DNA of 64,000 nucleotides from JACMNW01 sp963708425 (GCA_963708425.1 OY970206.1:3162001-3226000); one strand, 5' to 3'. Positions 50,648-59,748 are shown, counted from the first letter of the stretch. Translations and numbers: made by a program. The notes: generated by a model from the sequence alone, not told the origin.

Positions 50648-51381
50648 CGGCACTTCCGACAGCGACTGAGAAAAAGTTGGGGCTGGTGGTTGATCTGGAC
50701 ACCTGTGTTGGCTGTCATGCTTGTGTGACGGCGTGTAAGGGCTGGAACGATCAGGGCTACGGTGTGCCGTTATCGGACCAAAATCCTTATGGTGCAGACC
50801 CTTCAGGGACGTTTTTGAACCGAGTTCACAGCTATTCGGTGCAACCATTTGAAGGGGCTGCACAAATCATCAACTTTCCCCGATCTTGTCTGCACTGCGA
50901 AGATGCGCCTTGCGTGACCGTTTGCCCAACGGGGGCCAGCTATAAGCGGGTTGAGGATGGCATTGTGCTGGTGAATGAGGATGCCTGTATGGGGTGCGGG
51001 CTGTGTGCCTGGGCGTGCCCTTATGGTGCGCGGGAAATGGATGCTGATGCCGGGGTGATGAAGAAATGCACGTTGTGTGTGGACCGGATTTACAATGAAA
51101 ATCTGCCGGAGGAAGACCGCGAGCCAGCGTGTGTGCGGACTTGCCCGACCGGGGCACGGCATTTTGGCGACTTTGCTGATCCGGACAGCAATGTCAGTCG
51201 GTTGGCTGCCGAACGGGGTGGGTATGCTTTGATGCCGGACTTGGGCGCCAGGCCGGTGAACCGCTATCTGCCGCCGCGCAAGAAGGACTTGCGGCAGGAG
51301 GCCAGTTTGTTGGCGCCTTTGCTGGATATTCAGGCGACGGGCTTTGCCGGGTGGCTTGACCGCGTGTTGGGGAAGATCTGA
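50644..51381 (+). CDS. soeB: Sulfite dehydrogenase iron-sulfur subunit (SoeB-like)
   Basis: 245 residues. Four cysteine clusters are visible: CVGCHACVTAC, CLHCEDAPCVTVCP, CMGCGLCAWACP and CTLCVDR...CVRTCP, the DmsB/NrfC pattern for four [4Fe-4S] centres. It carries electrons from SoeA to the membrane anchor. It overlaps both neighbours (4 and 1 bases). Confidence 0.9.
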   Translation: MTALPTATEKKLGLVVDLDTCVGCHACVTACKGWNDQGYGVPLSDQNPYGADPSGTFLNRVHSYSVQPFEGAAQIINFPRSCLHCEDAPCVTVCPTGASYKRVEDGIVLVNEDACMGCGLCAWACPYGAREMDADAGVMKKCTLCVDRIYNENLPEEDREPACVRTCPTGARHFGDFADPDSNVSRLAAERGGYALMPDLGARPVNRYLPPRKKDLRQEASLLAPLLDIQATGFAGWLDRVLGKI

Positions 51382-52253
51382 TGCATCCGGCACCGTCTGT
51401 TATCATTTTCTCGGTGCTGTCGGGGCTTGGTTTTGGGCTGCTGGCGTATTTGGGGGCGGGGTTTGTGGTGCCCGTGGGTTGGACAGCGTTCGCTTGGTGG
51501 GGTTTGGGGTATGGGCTGGCTGTTGCGGGCTTGATGGCGGCGACGTTTCACCTTGGCAACCCGAAGAACGCCGTGAAGGCATTCAGCCAGTGGCGCACCA
51601 GTTGGTTAAGCCGCGAAGCTTGGGCGGCGGTAGCGACGCTGATGGTGCTGGCACCTGTGGCGTTGTCGGATTGGTTGGGGCTGGGGTGGCCGCGCGGAGT
51701 TGGCTACCTGGGTGCGGGGCTTGCGCTATTTACGGTGTTCACCACCTCGATGATTTACACGCAGATCAAGGCGGTGCCGCGGTGGAACCATTGGGTTAAT
51801 CCGGTGATGTTTTTAGGGTTCGCGCTGGCGGGTGGGGCGGTTTTGGCGGGTAAGTCTTGGGCGGTGTACCTATTGGTAGCATTGATCACAGTGCTGGTTT
51901 GGGTCTGGCGCGTCGGCGATGGGCAGTTTGCTCGTGCGGCGCAGACCTTGGGGACCGCGACGGGGCTGGACCGGATCGGTGAGGTCAGGGTGTTCGAGCA
52001 ACCGCATACCGGCGGGAATTATCTCCTGCGCGAGATGATTTTTGTGGTGGCGCGCAAACATGTGCAAAAACTGCGGATTATTTCAGTGGTTTTGTCAGGG
52101 GTGGTGCCGGCGCTGATGCTGTCGGTGCTGCCGGATTCAGTTTGGGTGTTTGGGCTGGCGGCGATTTTCCATCTGATCGGGGCATTTGCCGCGAGATGGT
52201 TGTTCTTTGCGCAAGCCGAGCATGTTGTGGGGTTGTATTATGGCGCAAGATGA
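51381..52253 (+). CDS. soeC: Sulfite dehydrogenase membrane anchor (SoeC-like, DmsC family)
   Basis: 290 residues with about eight hydrophobic helices and the DmsC features GFGLLAYLGAGFV, AGLMAATFHLGNPKNAVKAFSQWRTSWLSREAWAA and TSMIYTQIKAVPRWN. It anchors SoeAB at the inner membrane and passes electrons to quinone. The gene starts on the base that ends soeB. Its last 16 bases overlap the convergent VOC gene. Confidence 0.88.
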   Translation: MHPAPSVIIFSVLSGLGFGLLAYLGAGFVVPVGWTAFAWWGLGYGLAVAGLMAATFHLGNPKNAVKAFSQWRTSWLSREAWAAVATLMVLAPVALSDWLGLGWPRGVGYLGAGLALFTVFTTSMIYTQIKAVPRWNHWVNPVMFLGFALAGGAVLAGKSWAVYLLVALITVLVWVWRVGDGQFARAAQTLGTATGLDRIGEVRVFEQPHTGGNYLLREMIFVVARKHVQKLRIISVVLSGVVPALMLSVLPDSVWVFGLAAIFHLIGAFAARWLFFAQAEHVVGLYYGAR

Positions 52254-52657
52254 TCTTTTGCGGGATCATAGCGGTGGTAGACGCAGGCCAGTTTGTTGCC
52301 ATCAGGGTCGCGGACGTAGGCGGCGTAGAAGCCGGATTCGTAATGGGGTCTGATGCCGGGTGGGCCTTCATCGGTGCCGCCGTGTGCCATGGCAGCGGCG
52401 TGAAAGGCGCGCACTTCGGGGGCGGAATTGGCGCGGAATGAGACCATTGTACCGTTGCCGGGGGTTGGGGCATTGCCATCAAAAGTCGGGCATAGCCAAA
52501 GGCTGACGCCGTCTTCGTAATCGGGGCCCCAGCCGACCCAGCCTTGGTCTGCATCGGCAGCGCGGTGATAACCAAGCCGGGCAAGAGCGGCATCGTAGAA
52601 TTTAGCCGCGCGGTCAATATCTTGCGTGCCAAGCGTGACATACAGGATCATCGACAT
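52238..52657 (-). CDS. VOC-family (glyoxalase/bleomycin-resistance fold) protein
   Basis: 139 residues with the beta-alpha-beta-beta-beta modules of the vicinal oxygen chelate fold: ILYVTLGTQDIDRAAKFYDAALARLGY, SLWLCPTFDG and AAYVRDPDGNKLACVYH. Metal ligands are likely His or Glu of the two modules. The start overlaps the ureohydrolase stop by one base, so it is the terminal gene of the guanidino/polyamine operon. The substrate is unknown. Confidence 0.78.
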   Translation of the reverse strand: MSMILYVTLGTQDIDRAAKFYDAALARLGYHRAADADQGWVGWGPDYEDGVSLWLCPTFDGNAPTPGNGTMVSFRANSAPEVRAFHAAAMAHGGTDEGPPGIRPHYESGFYAAYVRDPDGNKLACVYHRYDPAKDHLAP

Positions 52658-53610
52658 CAGCGGCCCCTTTGCGGCACGCCGGGAAGAACGCAGAGCATTT
52701 CATATAGTAGGTTTGCGCCGATCAGGGCGGTGTTGCCTGTCGTGTCATAGGGCGGTGATACTTCAACCAGATCAGCACCGACCAAGTTTAAGCCCGCACA
52801 TCCGCGTACTATTTCAAGGGCTTGCCAGATGGTCAGGCCGCCCACCTCAACCGTGCCAGTACCGGGGGCGAAGGCGGGATCGAGGCTGTCGATATCAAAG
52901 CTTAGGTAGGTGGGCGCGTCGCCAATTTTGGCGCGGATATCGGCCATTAGGGGGCTAAGCGATTTGTACCACAGGTCTTCGGCTTGAATCACTGTCCAAC
53001 CCTTTTCGCGGCCCCAATTGAAATCGTCGGGGCTGTAGCCAGTGCCGCGCAAACCGATTTGAAAGACCTTGTCGTTGATCAGGCAGCCATCTTCCCAAGC
53101 GCGGCGGAAGGGGCAGCCGTGAGCGACTTTTTCGCCAAACATGGTGTCATTGATATCGGCATGGGCGTCGACGTGGATAAGCGCAACTGGCCCATGTTCC
53201 TTGGCCATTGACCGCAAAATGGGCCAAGTGAGCGTATGATCACCGCCAAGGGTTAGTGGGACCGCGCCATGGCCCAGGATCGCGTCGTAATGAGCGGTGA
53301 TGATATCGACGGTCTTTTTCAGATCGAAGGTGTTGATCGGCACATCGCCGATATCGGCGACTTGCAGGTGCTCGAACGGGGCAGCCCCTGTCGCCATGTT
53401 ATAGGGGCGCAACATACAGGATTCGGCGCGTATCTGGCGCGGGCCGTGGCGGGTGCCGGAGCGGTTTGAGGTGCCGTGATCCATGGGGATGCCGACGAAA
53501 CAGGCGTCAAGACCAGCAGCAGTTTCCTGGGTCGGCAAGCGCATCATGGTGGCGGGGCCGCCAAAGCGCGGCATGTCGTTGCCACCGAGGGGTTGGTTGA
53601 AACCGGTCAT
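52657..53610 (-). CDS. Ureohydrolase, guanidinobutyrase/guanidinopropionase-like (agmatinase family)
   Basis: 317 residues. The binuclear Mn site is given by GGDHTLTWPIL, HVDAHADIND and SFDIDSLDPAFAPGTG. NQPLGGNDMPRFGGPATMMRLP, YNMATGAAPF and NLLYEMLCVLPGV match the Pseudomonas GbuA/GpuA proteins I remember, more than SpeB. It would hydrolyse 4-guanidinobutanoate or 3-guanidinopropanoate to urea and an omega-amino acid in the cytoplasm. Urea could feed the urease operon that begins 5 kb away. It overlaps the MBL gene by 4 bases. Confidence 0.83.
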   Translation of the reverse strand: MTGFNQPLGGNDMPRFGGPATMMRLPTQETAAGLDACFVGIPMDHGTSNRSGTRHGPRQIRAESCMLRPYNMATGAAPFEHLQVADIGDVPINTFDLKKTVDIITAHYDAILGHGAVPLTLGGDHTLTWPILRSMAKEHGPVALIHVDAHADINDTMFGEKVAHGCPFRRAWEDGCLINDKVFQIGLRGTGYSPDDFNWGREKGWTVIQAEDLWYKSLSPLMADIRAKIGDAPTYLSFDIDSLDPAFAPGTGTVEVGGLTIWQALEIVRGCAGLNLVGADLVEVSPPYDTTGNTALIGANLLYEMLCVLPGVPQRGR

Positions 53611-54338
53611 GTGTGTTCCTTAGTCTCCAGCCAGGTGCGAATGATCTGTCGATGTCTGGAACCATCATAGCTCGGAAAATGGCCGCCGTGCACCACTCTG
53701 ACAGGCAGGTCCAGCAGCCGCATCATGGAGGTTAGATATTCGGCGGCTTCTTGCGGGGTTGTTCCTTCGATCAGTGGCCCGTCATAGACGATATCGCCAG
53801 AGATCAGCGTGCCAGTCGCAGCCTCCCACAAGGCGATGCCGCCGGGGGAATGGCCGGGGGTGTGGATGACCTCGAAATGGCGATCCCCCAGGTCGATCAC
53901 ATCATGATCTTGCAGAATCCGCGTGGCGGGGGCGGCTTTGACGGCATAGGCGGTTGAAAGATAAGGGGCAGGCGGCAGGGTGGTGAAAATTTCGTCGGTT
54001 ACGTATTTATCGGCGAAGGTGTTTTCACGGGTTGGGGAGGCGAGCAGGTCCGCCTCTGCTTGGTGGCACAGGCGGCAGTCGAATTCGTGGTGGCAGCCGA
54101 TATGGTCAAAATGGGTGTGGCTGGCGACGGCATCGAGCGGGCATTCTGTGACCAGCGGCACCCATTCGCGCAAAGACACCACGCCCATGCCGCTGTCGAC
54201 CATCATGTCGCGGTCGCGGCCACGGACGTGCCAGATGTTGCAGCGGTAAAATTCGTGGATATGTGGCTCGTCTATCCAGGTGATGCCGTCGGATTGTGGG
54301 CGGATGCGGTACCAGTCTTTCGGGTGGGCGCGGTTCAT
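53607..54338 (-). CDS. MBL-fold metallo-hydrolase
   Basis: 243 residues from the ATG of MNRAHPKDWYRI that overlaps the ATPase stop by 4 bases. Metal motifs are SHTHFDHIG (HxHxDH), IHTPGHSPGGIAL, SGDIVYDG and VVHGGHFPS, the beta-lactamase-fold set. The closest general types are hydroxyacylglutathione hydrolase-like or lactonase-like enzymes. Its role beside a guanidino-acid hydrolase is unknown; a lactam or lactone ring could be the target. Confidence 0.8.
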   Translation of the reverse strand: MNRAHPKDWYRIRPQSDGITWIDEPHIHEFYRCNIWHVRGRDRDMMVDSGMGVVSLREWVPLVTECPLDAVASHTHFDHIGCHHEFDCRLCHQAEADLLASPTRENTFADKYVTDEIFTTLPPAPYLSTAYAVKAAPATRILQDHDVIDLGDRHFEVIHTPGHSPGGIALWEAATGTLISGDIVYDGPLIEGTTPQEAAEYLTSMMRLLDLPVRVVHGGHFPSYDGSRHRQIIRTWLETKEHT

Positions 54339-55363
54339 GGGTTTTCCAACAGGACGGGGGCAGTGGCGTAGAGGGTGACGGTTGATCCGGGGGCAGGGTG
54401 CCCTGATTGTGGCAAATGCGCAATCAACGACAGGGCTGGGGCCGCCAGTGGGGTGAAATGGCAGCGGTAGTGGGTGCCGAAGAATGCGGTGTCGGTCAGT
54501 TTTGCTGGGCCAAGCGGGAGGTCGCCAGCAAGGCCGATGTTTTCGGGGCGTAGGCACAGGGTTTGCGGTTTTGGGCTGATCGGGGCAATCGATAGGGGGC
54601 CAAGGGGGGTGGTAATGCTGGTGCCGTTGGGGATGGCAGGGATCAGGTTGATCTCGCCCATGAAGGCGGCGGAGAAGAGCGACTTTGGCGTCAGATAGAT
54701 TTGCTGCGGTGGGCCGATATCTTCGATCCGGCCTTGGTTCATCACGACGATGCGGTCGGCAATGGCCATGGCCTCTTCCTGGTCATGGGTGACGTGGATG
54801 AAGGTGGTGCCGACGCGGCGCTGAATGGATTTCAGTTCATCCTGCATCTGGCGGCGCAGCTTCAGGTCGAGGGCACCGAGGGGTTCATCCAGCAGCAGCA
54901 CTTCCGGGTCGACGGCCAAGGCGCGGGCGAGGGCAACACGCTGGCGCTGGCCGCCCGACAGTTGATGCGGGCGTTGATTGGCGCGATCTTCCAACCCGAC
55001 CATGGCCAGCATTGCCATGGCTTTGGCAGCGCGGGCGATTGACGCCATGCCGCGCATCCGCAGACCGAAGGCGACGTTGTCGCGCAGGGTCATGTGCGGG
55101 AACAGGGCGTAATCTTGGAACATCGTGGTCGTGGGGCGATCTTTGGGGGCAACCTGTGTCATGTCGCGGCCACCGATTTCGACAGTGCCGCTGGTCGGGG
55201 TAATGAAGCCGCCGAGGATAGATAGCAGCGTGGTTTTGCCACAGCCGGAGGGGCCGAGCAGCACGATGAACTCGCCCGGGGTGATGGTCAGGTTTACACC
55301 GGTCAGCGCCGCGTGGGTGCCGAAGTTGTGGCTGACACCGCGAACCGTCAGGGGGGCGGTCAT
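54335..55363 (-). CDS. potA: Polyamine-type ABC transporter ATP-binding protein (PotA-like)
   Basis: 342 residues. Walker A is GPSGCGKTT, the region TTTMFQDYALFPHMTLRDNVAFGLRMRG is typical of PotA/spermidine-putrescine ATPases, the signature is LSGGQRQRVALARALAVDPEVLLLDEPLGALD and the switch is FIHVTHDQEEAMAIADRIVVM. A C-terminal TOBE domain follows (LCLRPENIGL). The start overlaps the PotC-like stop by 4 bases. Confidence 0.88.
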   Translation of the reverse strand: MTAPLTVRGVSHNFGTHAALTGVNLTITPGEFIVLLGPSGCGKTTLLSILGGFITPTSGTVEIGGRDMTQVAPKDRPTTTMFQDYALFPHMTLRDNVAFGLRMRGMASIARAAKAMAMLAMVGLEDRANQRPHQLSGGQRQRVALARALAVDPEVLLLDEPLGALDLKLRRQMQDELKSIQRRVGTTFIHVTHDQEEAMAIADRIVVMNQGRIEDIGPPQQIYLTPKSLFSAAFMGEINLIPAIPNGTSITTPLGPLSIAPISPKPQTLCLRPENIGLAGDLPLGPAKLTDTAFFGTHYRCHFTPLAAPALSLIAHLPQSGHPAPGSTVTLYATAPVLLENP

Positions 55364-56136
55364 GGTTTGGCCTTTCGGAACACGAGCAATTCCAGTGCCA
55401 GCAGGATGGTGATCGAGATCAGGAAGACGAGGCTGCCGACGGCGTTGGTGGCGGGGCTGAGGCCCGAGCGCAGCATCGACCAGATTTCGACGGGGAGAGT
55501 GACCTCGAACCGGGTTAGCAGGAAGGCGATGATGAACTCATCCCAGCTGAAGGTAACGGATAGAAAGAACGCGGCGATCAGCGCGGGCATTAGCATGGGG
55601 GCCGAGATGAGCCAGATCACCTGCACCTCGGATGCGCCAAGATCGCGCGCGGCGTGTTCGATGTTCTTTTGATGATCGCCCATCGAGGCGTAGAGGATGG
55701 CAAAGCACAGCGGCAGATTGATGACGACATGGCCGATGCCGGTGATCCAAAGTGAGGGGGACAGTCCGGCCTGGTTGATTACGGTCAGCAGGCCGAGGGC
55801 GATGATGAGGTAGCTGACTGTCATTGGGGCGATCAGCAGGCCGCGCATGAGGGCTGATGCGGGCAGGCGGTGGCGGGCGAGGCCATAGGCTGCGAGGAAG
55901 CCCAGCACCACGGCGACGGCGGATGATAGGAGGGCGACGAGCAGTGAGTTGCCAAGCGCGGCCATCAGGGCATTGTCGCCCAGAATTTGCGCGTACCATT
56001 TCAACGTCAGGCCCTTTAGCGGCGGCACAGGTAGGCGACCGTCTTGAAATGAGAATAGGACCAGCACCGCGACGGGCAGGAAGATGAAGCCGTAGATCAA
56101 TACCAAGTAGAGGCCAGACAGGATGCGGGTTTTCAT
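55360..56136 (-). CDS. potC: Polyamine-type ABC transporter permease (PotC-like)
   Basis: 258 residues from the ATG of MKTRILSGLYL, which overlaps the preceding stop by 4 bases; a start seven codons upstream is less likely. Helices begin with LYLVLIYGFIFLPVAVLVLFSF. The EAA loop is EHAARDLGASEVQVIWLISAPMLMPAL, and FSWDEFIIAFLL is a PotC hallmark. It pairs with the PotB-like permease. Confidence 0.88.
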   Translation of the reverse strand: MKTRILSGLYLVLIYGFIFLPVAVLVLFSFQDGRLPVPPLKGLTLKWYAQILGDNALMAALGNSLLVALLSSAVAVVLGFLAAYGLARHRLPASALMRGLLIAPMTVSYLIIALGLLTVINQAGLSPSLWITGIGHVVINLPLCFAILYASMGDHQKNIEHAARDLGASEVQVIWLISAPMLMPALIAAFFLSVTFSWDEFIIAFLLTRFEVTLPVEIWSMLRSGLSPATNAVGSLVFLISITILLALELLVFRKAKP

Positions 56137-56993
56137 ACGCGGTCCAATCGCAGCCAACGGGCCGAGGCGAAGTAGGCAAGCGTGACCACCAGCATAAGGA
56201 TGATCGCCAACGCCGATGCCATCGGGAAATCACCGCGCCGACCCATTTGCAGCATGATCAATTGCGGGAGGGTCAGTTCGTTATTGCCGCCCAGGATTTG
56301 CGGGGTGATGTAATCGCCGATGCACAGAACGAATGTCAGGAACGCGCCGGTGACAATGCCGGGCAGGGTTAGCGGCAAGATGACATGGCGGAAGGTTTGA
56401 AACGCGCTGGCACCCAAGTCCTGTGCCGCGCGGGCGTAGTTGGGGGACAGTTGGCGCAGGTTGGAATAGATGGTCAGGGTCAGCAACATGACAAAGAAAT
56501 GCACAAAGCCGATGATGGTGGCGGTGCGGGTGGCAGCGATTTCCAGCGGTTCGGTGATGATGCCGAGGCTGAGCAGGGTTTTGTTCAAGACACCGTTTTG
56601 GCCGAGCACCAACAGCCATGAATAGGATCGCACCACATAGGAGGTCCAGAACGGCAGAACCGCCAGCATCAGCGCGAGGCGTTGATACCGATCGGGTATG
56701 CGCATCGCGATGATCCAAGCGAGGGGGTAGGCGAGCAGGACTGATAGCACGGTGACGATGGCGGTGATTTCCAGTGAGACGATGAGTCCCTTGAACAGCG
56801 ATGGGTCTGACAGGAATTTCGCATAGTTATCAAGATAGAAGCCATGCTGGATGACGCGGCCATCCATGCGCCCGAAGCTGAGGGCAACCATGACGATGAA
56901 CGGCAACAGGAAGAACACGGCTGTCCAGATCAACGCCGGGGCGACGCAGGCGAGTGCCCGGCGTTGATCGGATTGTTCCAAGCTGCGTCGCAT
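56133..56993 (-). CDS. potB: Polyamine-type ABC transporter permease (PotB-like)
   Basis: 286 residues. The first helix is LACVAPALIWTAVFFLLPFIVMVALSF, followed by PFWTSYVVRSYSWLLVLGQNGVLN, which is distinctive for PotB/PotH permeases, and an EAA loop NYARAAQDLGASAFQTFRHVILPLTLPGI. It lies 13 bases after the binding-protein stop. Confidence 0.88.
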   Translation of the reverse strand: MRRSLEQSDQRRALACVAPALIWTAVFFLLPFIVMVALSFGRMDGRVIQHGFYLDNYAKFLSDPSLFKGLIVSLEITAIVTVLSVLLAYPLAWIIAMRIPDRYQRLALMLAVLPFWTSYVVRSYSWLLVLGQNGVLNKTLLSLGIITEPLEIAATRTATIIGFVHFFVMLLTLTIYSNLRQLSPNYARAAQDLGASAFQTFRHVILPLTLPGIVTGAFLTFVLCIGDYITPQILGGNNELTLPQLIMLQMGRRGDFPMASALAIILMLVVTLAYFASARWLRLDRV

Positions 56994-57006
56994 CGGTGTG
57001 CAGGGC

Positions 57007-58062
57007 TTACTGTTGCAACATCTCTGTCCACAGATCTTGCATCTGGGTATCCAGCTCGGCGCTTGGCACTGGGTACAGCTGCGCGCGGGCCAGATAATCG
57101 GGCTGTTGATCCCAGCGCAGGACGGCTTTTTGTTCTGGCGTCAGCACATCACCGGCTTTGGTGTTAGCGGGCATTCCCCAATAGCAAGCCGATGTCGCCA
57201 GACGCGCCTGACCTTCGGGGCTGGTGATGTATTTGACGAACTCGAGGGCTGCTTCTTTGCGGGTGCTGGCTTCCAGCACGCCGATGGATTGCGCCCAACG
57301 CAGGGCACCTTGTTTGGGGATTGTCCAATCAAGGTTGGGGTTATCGGCGGCCAGAACGGCGGTCAGCCATTCGCCGCCGCCGACGACGATATCAACCTCG
57401 CCCGTTGCCAGGGCTGTTTGAGCGGATACAACGTCACTGACTTGTTTCGAGGCGGCTTTCAGGGCGAATAGTGGGGCTTTCAGGGTGGCCAAGCTATCGG
57501 CGGTCATGTCTGCAGTCGCGATGCCGTTGCCGACGGCTAGAAGGCCCAGGACTGGCAAGTAGTAGTCATAGATCGCGATGCGGCCGGCGTATTTGTCGGA
57601 GCCGAGGATGGCGATATCTTCCATATCGGCGGGGTCGACGCGCGTTTTGTCGAAGGCGACAGTATTGTAGCCGAATTTCTCGGTCACCGCGTAGATCTTG
57701 CCGTCACGACCGTTGTTTTCGGCCATGACCAGTTCGGGAAAGAAGTCGGCATTTGGCAGCTGATCGGCGGGCAGTTCGGCCATCAGGCCCAGATCAACCG
57801 CGCGGCCCACATCGACGGCGTCGATCACCAGCACATCCCAATCGCCGGGCTGCGATTGATCAAGGATGGCGAGGCCGGCGGCGGTGCCTTCGTATTCCTT
57901 GAGGTTGACTTTGTGGCCCGAGGCCGTCTCGAACGGTTCGATCAGGGCGGGGTCGGTGTGATCGCACCAGACAAGGGCGTTGACTTCTTCTGCCAGGGTC
58001 GGGGTGGCGACCATCAGGGCAACCAAGGAACACGCCAAACCACGCGGGAACATCATCGGCAT
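57007..58062 (-). CDS. potD: Polyamine-type ABC transporter substrate-binding protein (PotD-like)
   Basis: 351 residues from the ATG of MPMMFPRGLACSL, with AGGAGA five bases upstream; earlier in-frame starts would run through the promoter. The signal peptide is GLACSLVALMVATPTLA. The mature part shows VNALVWCDHTDPALIEPFETASGHKVNL, a PotD-like lobe, then GEVDIVVGGGEWLTAVL and ALEFVKYITSPEGQARLA. With a guanidino-acid hydrolase in the same operon the ligand may be a guanidino acid or polyamine derivative. Confidence 0.85.
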   Translation of the reverse strand: MPMMFPRGLACSLVALMVATPTLAEEVNALVWCDHTDPALIEPFETASGHKVNLKEYEGTAAGLAILDQSQPGDWDVLVIDAVDVGRAVDLGLMAELPADQLPNADFFPELVMAENNGRDGKIYAVTEKFGYNTVAFDKTRVDPADMEDIAILGSDKYAGRIAIYDYYLPVLGLLAVGNGIATADMTADSLATLKAPLFALKAASKQVSDVVSAQTALATGEVDIVVGGGEWLTAVLAADNPNLDWTIPKQGALRWAQSIGVLEASTRKEAALEFVKYITSPEGQARLATSACYWGMPANTKAGDVLTPEQKAVLRWDQQPDYLARAQLYPVPSAELDTQMQDLWTEMLQQ

Positions 58063-58110
58063 CTGTCTCTCCTGTTGGAAAAGGGTCACGCTCTGCGGCG
58101 GTTTAGAAAA

Positions 58111-58139
58111 ATATTGAATAGACTCAAATTTAAAGTCAA
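58111..58139 (-). promoter_or_regulatory. Candidate promoter of the polyamine/guanidino transport operon
   Basis: On the minus strand TTGACT (58139-58134), a 17-base spacer and CAATAT (58116-58111) resemble a sigma70 promoter; the -35 is 5 of 6, the -10 is weak. The interval to the start codon is about 50 bases. The tract is AT-rich and lies between the binding-protein gene and the divergent TetR gene. TTGA and TCAA ends (58139 and 58114) give it rough dyad symmetry, so it may also hold the TetR operator. Confidence 0.4.
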
Positions 58140-58174
58140 CATCAAATATAGCGTAGAAAAAGGGCGTTGTGTGA

Positions 58175-58804
58175 ATGGCGGGTTTGCGGGCAAAACAGAA
58201 AGCGAACCGGACGGAGCGCATTTTGGCAGCGGCGACGGCGCTGTTTCGCGAACAGGGCTACGACGCGGTGCGTATTGAAGATATTGCCGAGCAAGCCGAG
58301 GTTTCGGTTGGCACGTTTTACAATTATTTCCAGACTAAGGGGGATATTCTAGTAGCGATCGTGTCGCTGGAAGTGGAAGAGGTGCTTTCAGCGGGCGCTG
58401 CGGTGGTTGCGAAGCCGCCCGGGACAGTGGCTGAAGCGCTGCGGACGTTGGTTGAGGTTTATTTCGACCATTCGGTTGTCTATCTGTCCAAGGAAATGTG
58501 GCGCACAGCGATGGCGCTGTCGATCTTTAACCCGGAGACGCCGTCCAGCCGACGGTATTCTGAACTGGACAGTTTGCTGCGGGTTCAGGTTTGCGGATTG
58601 ATCCGCGCGCTTCAAGCTTTTGGCACGGCGCGCACGGATGTTGATGCGGTGGCGATTGGCGAGGCTTTGTTCAACAATCTCAACATGATGTTCATCGAGT
58701 ATGTCAAAAGTGACATGCCACTCGCTAATCTGAAAGCCGGAGTAGCGCGGCAGAATGATCCGGTGGCGCGGTTGATTTCGACGGAGCGAAGCAAGATTGC
58801 GTAG
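58175..58804 (+). CDS. TetR/AcrR-family transcriptional regulator
   Basis: 209 residues. The N-terminal helix-turn-helix is RTERILAAATALFREQGYDAVRIEDIAEQAEVSVGTFYNYFQTKGDIL (about residues 12-60), a textbook TetR domain. The C-terminal ligand domain is family-typical without a recognisable specificity. It is divergent from the transporter operon and likely controls it; the next gene downstream is ureD, 125 bases away. Confidence 0.88.
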   Translation: MAGLRAKQKANRTERILAAATALFREQGYDAVRIEDIAEQAEVSVGTFYNYFQTKGDILVAIVSLEVEEVLSAGAAVVAKPPGTVAEALRTLVEVYFDHSVVYLSKEMWRTAMALSIFNPETPSSRRYSELDSLLRVQVCGLIRALQAFGTARTDVDAVAIGEALFNNLNMMFIEYVKSDMPLANLKAGVARQNDPVARLISTERSKIA

Positions 58805-58929
58805 AAATTGAGCAAGTCGATCAAAAGACAGGCAATGACACCCGCCTGATATCTGCTTTTGGTAGGGCATGGGCGTTTGCCCGTTGCGAGGACTGTGGGC
58901 TTGATCACTGTTAAGGCAGAGGAGCCGCG

Positions 58930-59748
58930 ATGAACGCTCATGCCACGCTTGCCCCAGTGTTTCAGCGCAGCCATGGCGAGGCTATTGTTGCGCTTGACTG
59001 CGTGGCGGGCAAGGCGCGGCTGGTGCGGTTGGGGCAAAAAGGATCAGCGAAGGCGATACTGCCGCAGGTGGGTGACCTACCCGAGGTGGTGTTTCTGAAC
59101 ACTTCGGGCGGCTTGACGGGCGGCGATACCTTGTCGTTTCGGTTGACGCTTGGGGCAGGTGTTCGGGCGGTTGCGACGACGCAGACTGCGGAGCGTGCCT
59201 ACCGGGCCGGGGCCGGTGAGGCGACGGTCTCGGTTGATCTGGCGATCGGCACTGGCGGATCGGTGGATTGGTTGCCGCAGGAAACGATTCTGTTTGACGC
59301 AAGTGCATTGCATCGGCGCACGACGATTGATCTGGCGGGTGATGCTGGCTGTCTGGCATTGGAGGCGGTTGTTCTTGGCCGACCGGCTATGGGCGAAGTA
59401 GTGCGGCAACTGACGTTTCGCGACACGCGGCTGATCCGTCGGAACGGGGTGCCGGTGATGCTGGAACCATTAGTTTTGCGGGATGCCGCGTTGCAGGCGG
59501 GGTCTGCGGTTTTAGGTGGCGCGCGGGCGTTCGCGAGCTTGGTCATGTTGGGGCAAGGGACGGATGCGGCCTTGGTGGCGGCGCGGGCAGTACTGGATGA
59601 GCCGGGGGTTGATGGCGCGGCTTCGGCTTGGGATGGCAAGCTGTCGGTGCGGATGTTGGCGGTGGAAGGCTGGCCGCTGCGCCAGCAAATCCGACGGGTT
59701 CTGAACGCCATTCGGGCGGCTCCCCTACCGCGTGTCTGGCAGATGTAG
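58930..59748 (+). CDS. ureD: Urease accessory protein UreD (UreH)
   Basis: 272 residues. Recognisable segments are VVFLNTSGGLTGGDTLSFRLTLGAGVRAVATTQTAERAYRAG and SVDWLPQETILFDASALHRRTTIDLAGDAGCLALEAVVLGRPAMGE, the UreD core. UreD binds apo-urease and, with UreF and UreG, forms the activation complex that delivers nickel. It is first gene of the urease operon. Confidence 0.92.
   Translation: MNAHATLAPVFQRSHGEAIVALDCVAGKARLVRLGQKGSAKAILPQVGDLPEVVFLNTSGGLTGGDTLSFRLTLGAGVRAVATTQTAERAYRAGAGEATVSVDLAIGTGGSVDWLPQETILFDASALHRRTTIDLAGDAGCLALEAVVLGRPAMGEVVRQLTFRDTRLIRRNGVPVMLEPLVLRDAALQAGSAVLGGARAFASLVMLGQGTDAALVAARAVLDEPGVDGAASAWDGKLSVRMLAVEGWPLRQQIRRVLNAIRAAPLPRVWQM

Noticed and set aside
49535..50863. 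Minus-strand frame of 442 codons
   Set aside because: It is antisense to the end of soeA and the start of soeB, which have intact family motifs; it is a codon-bias shadow.
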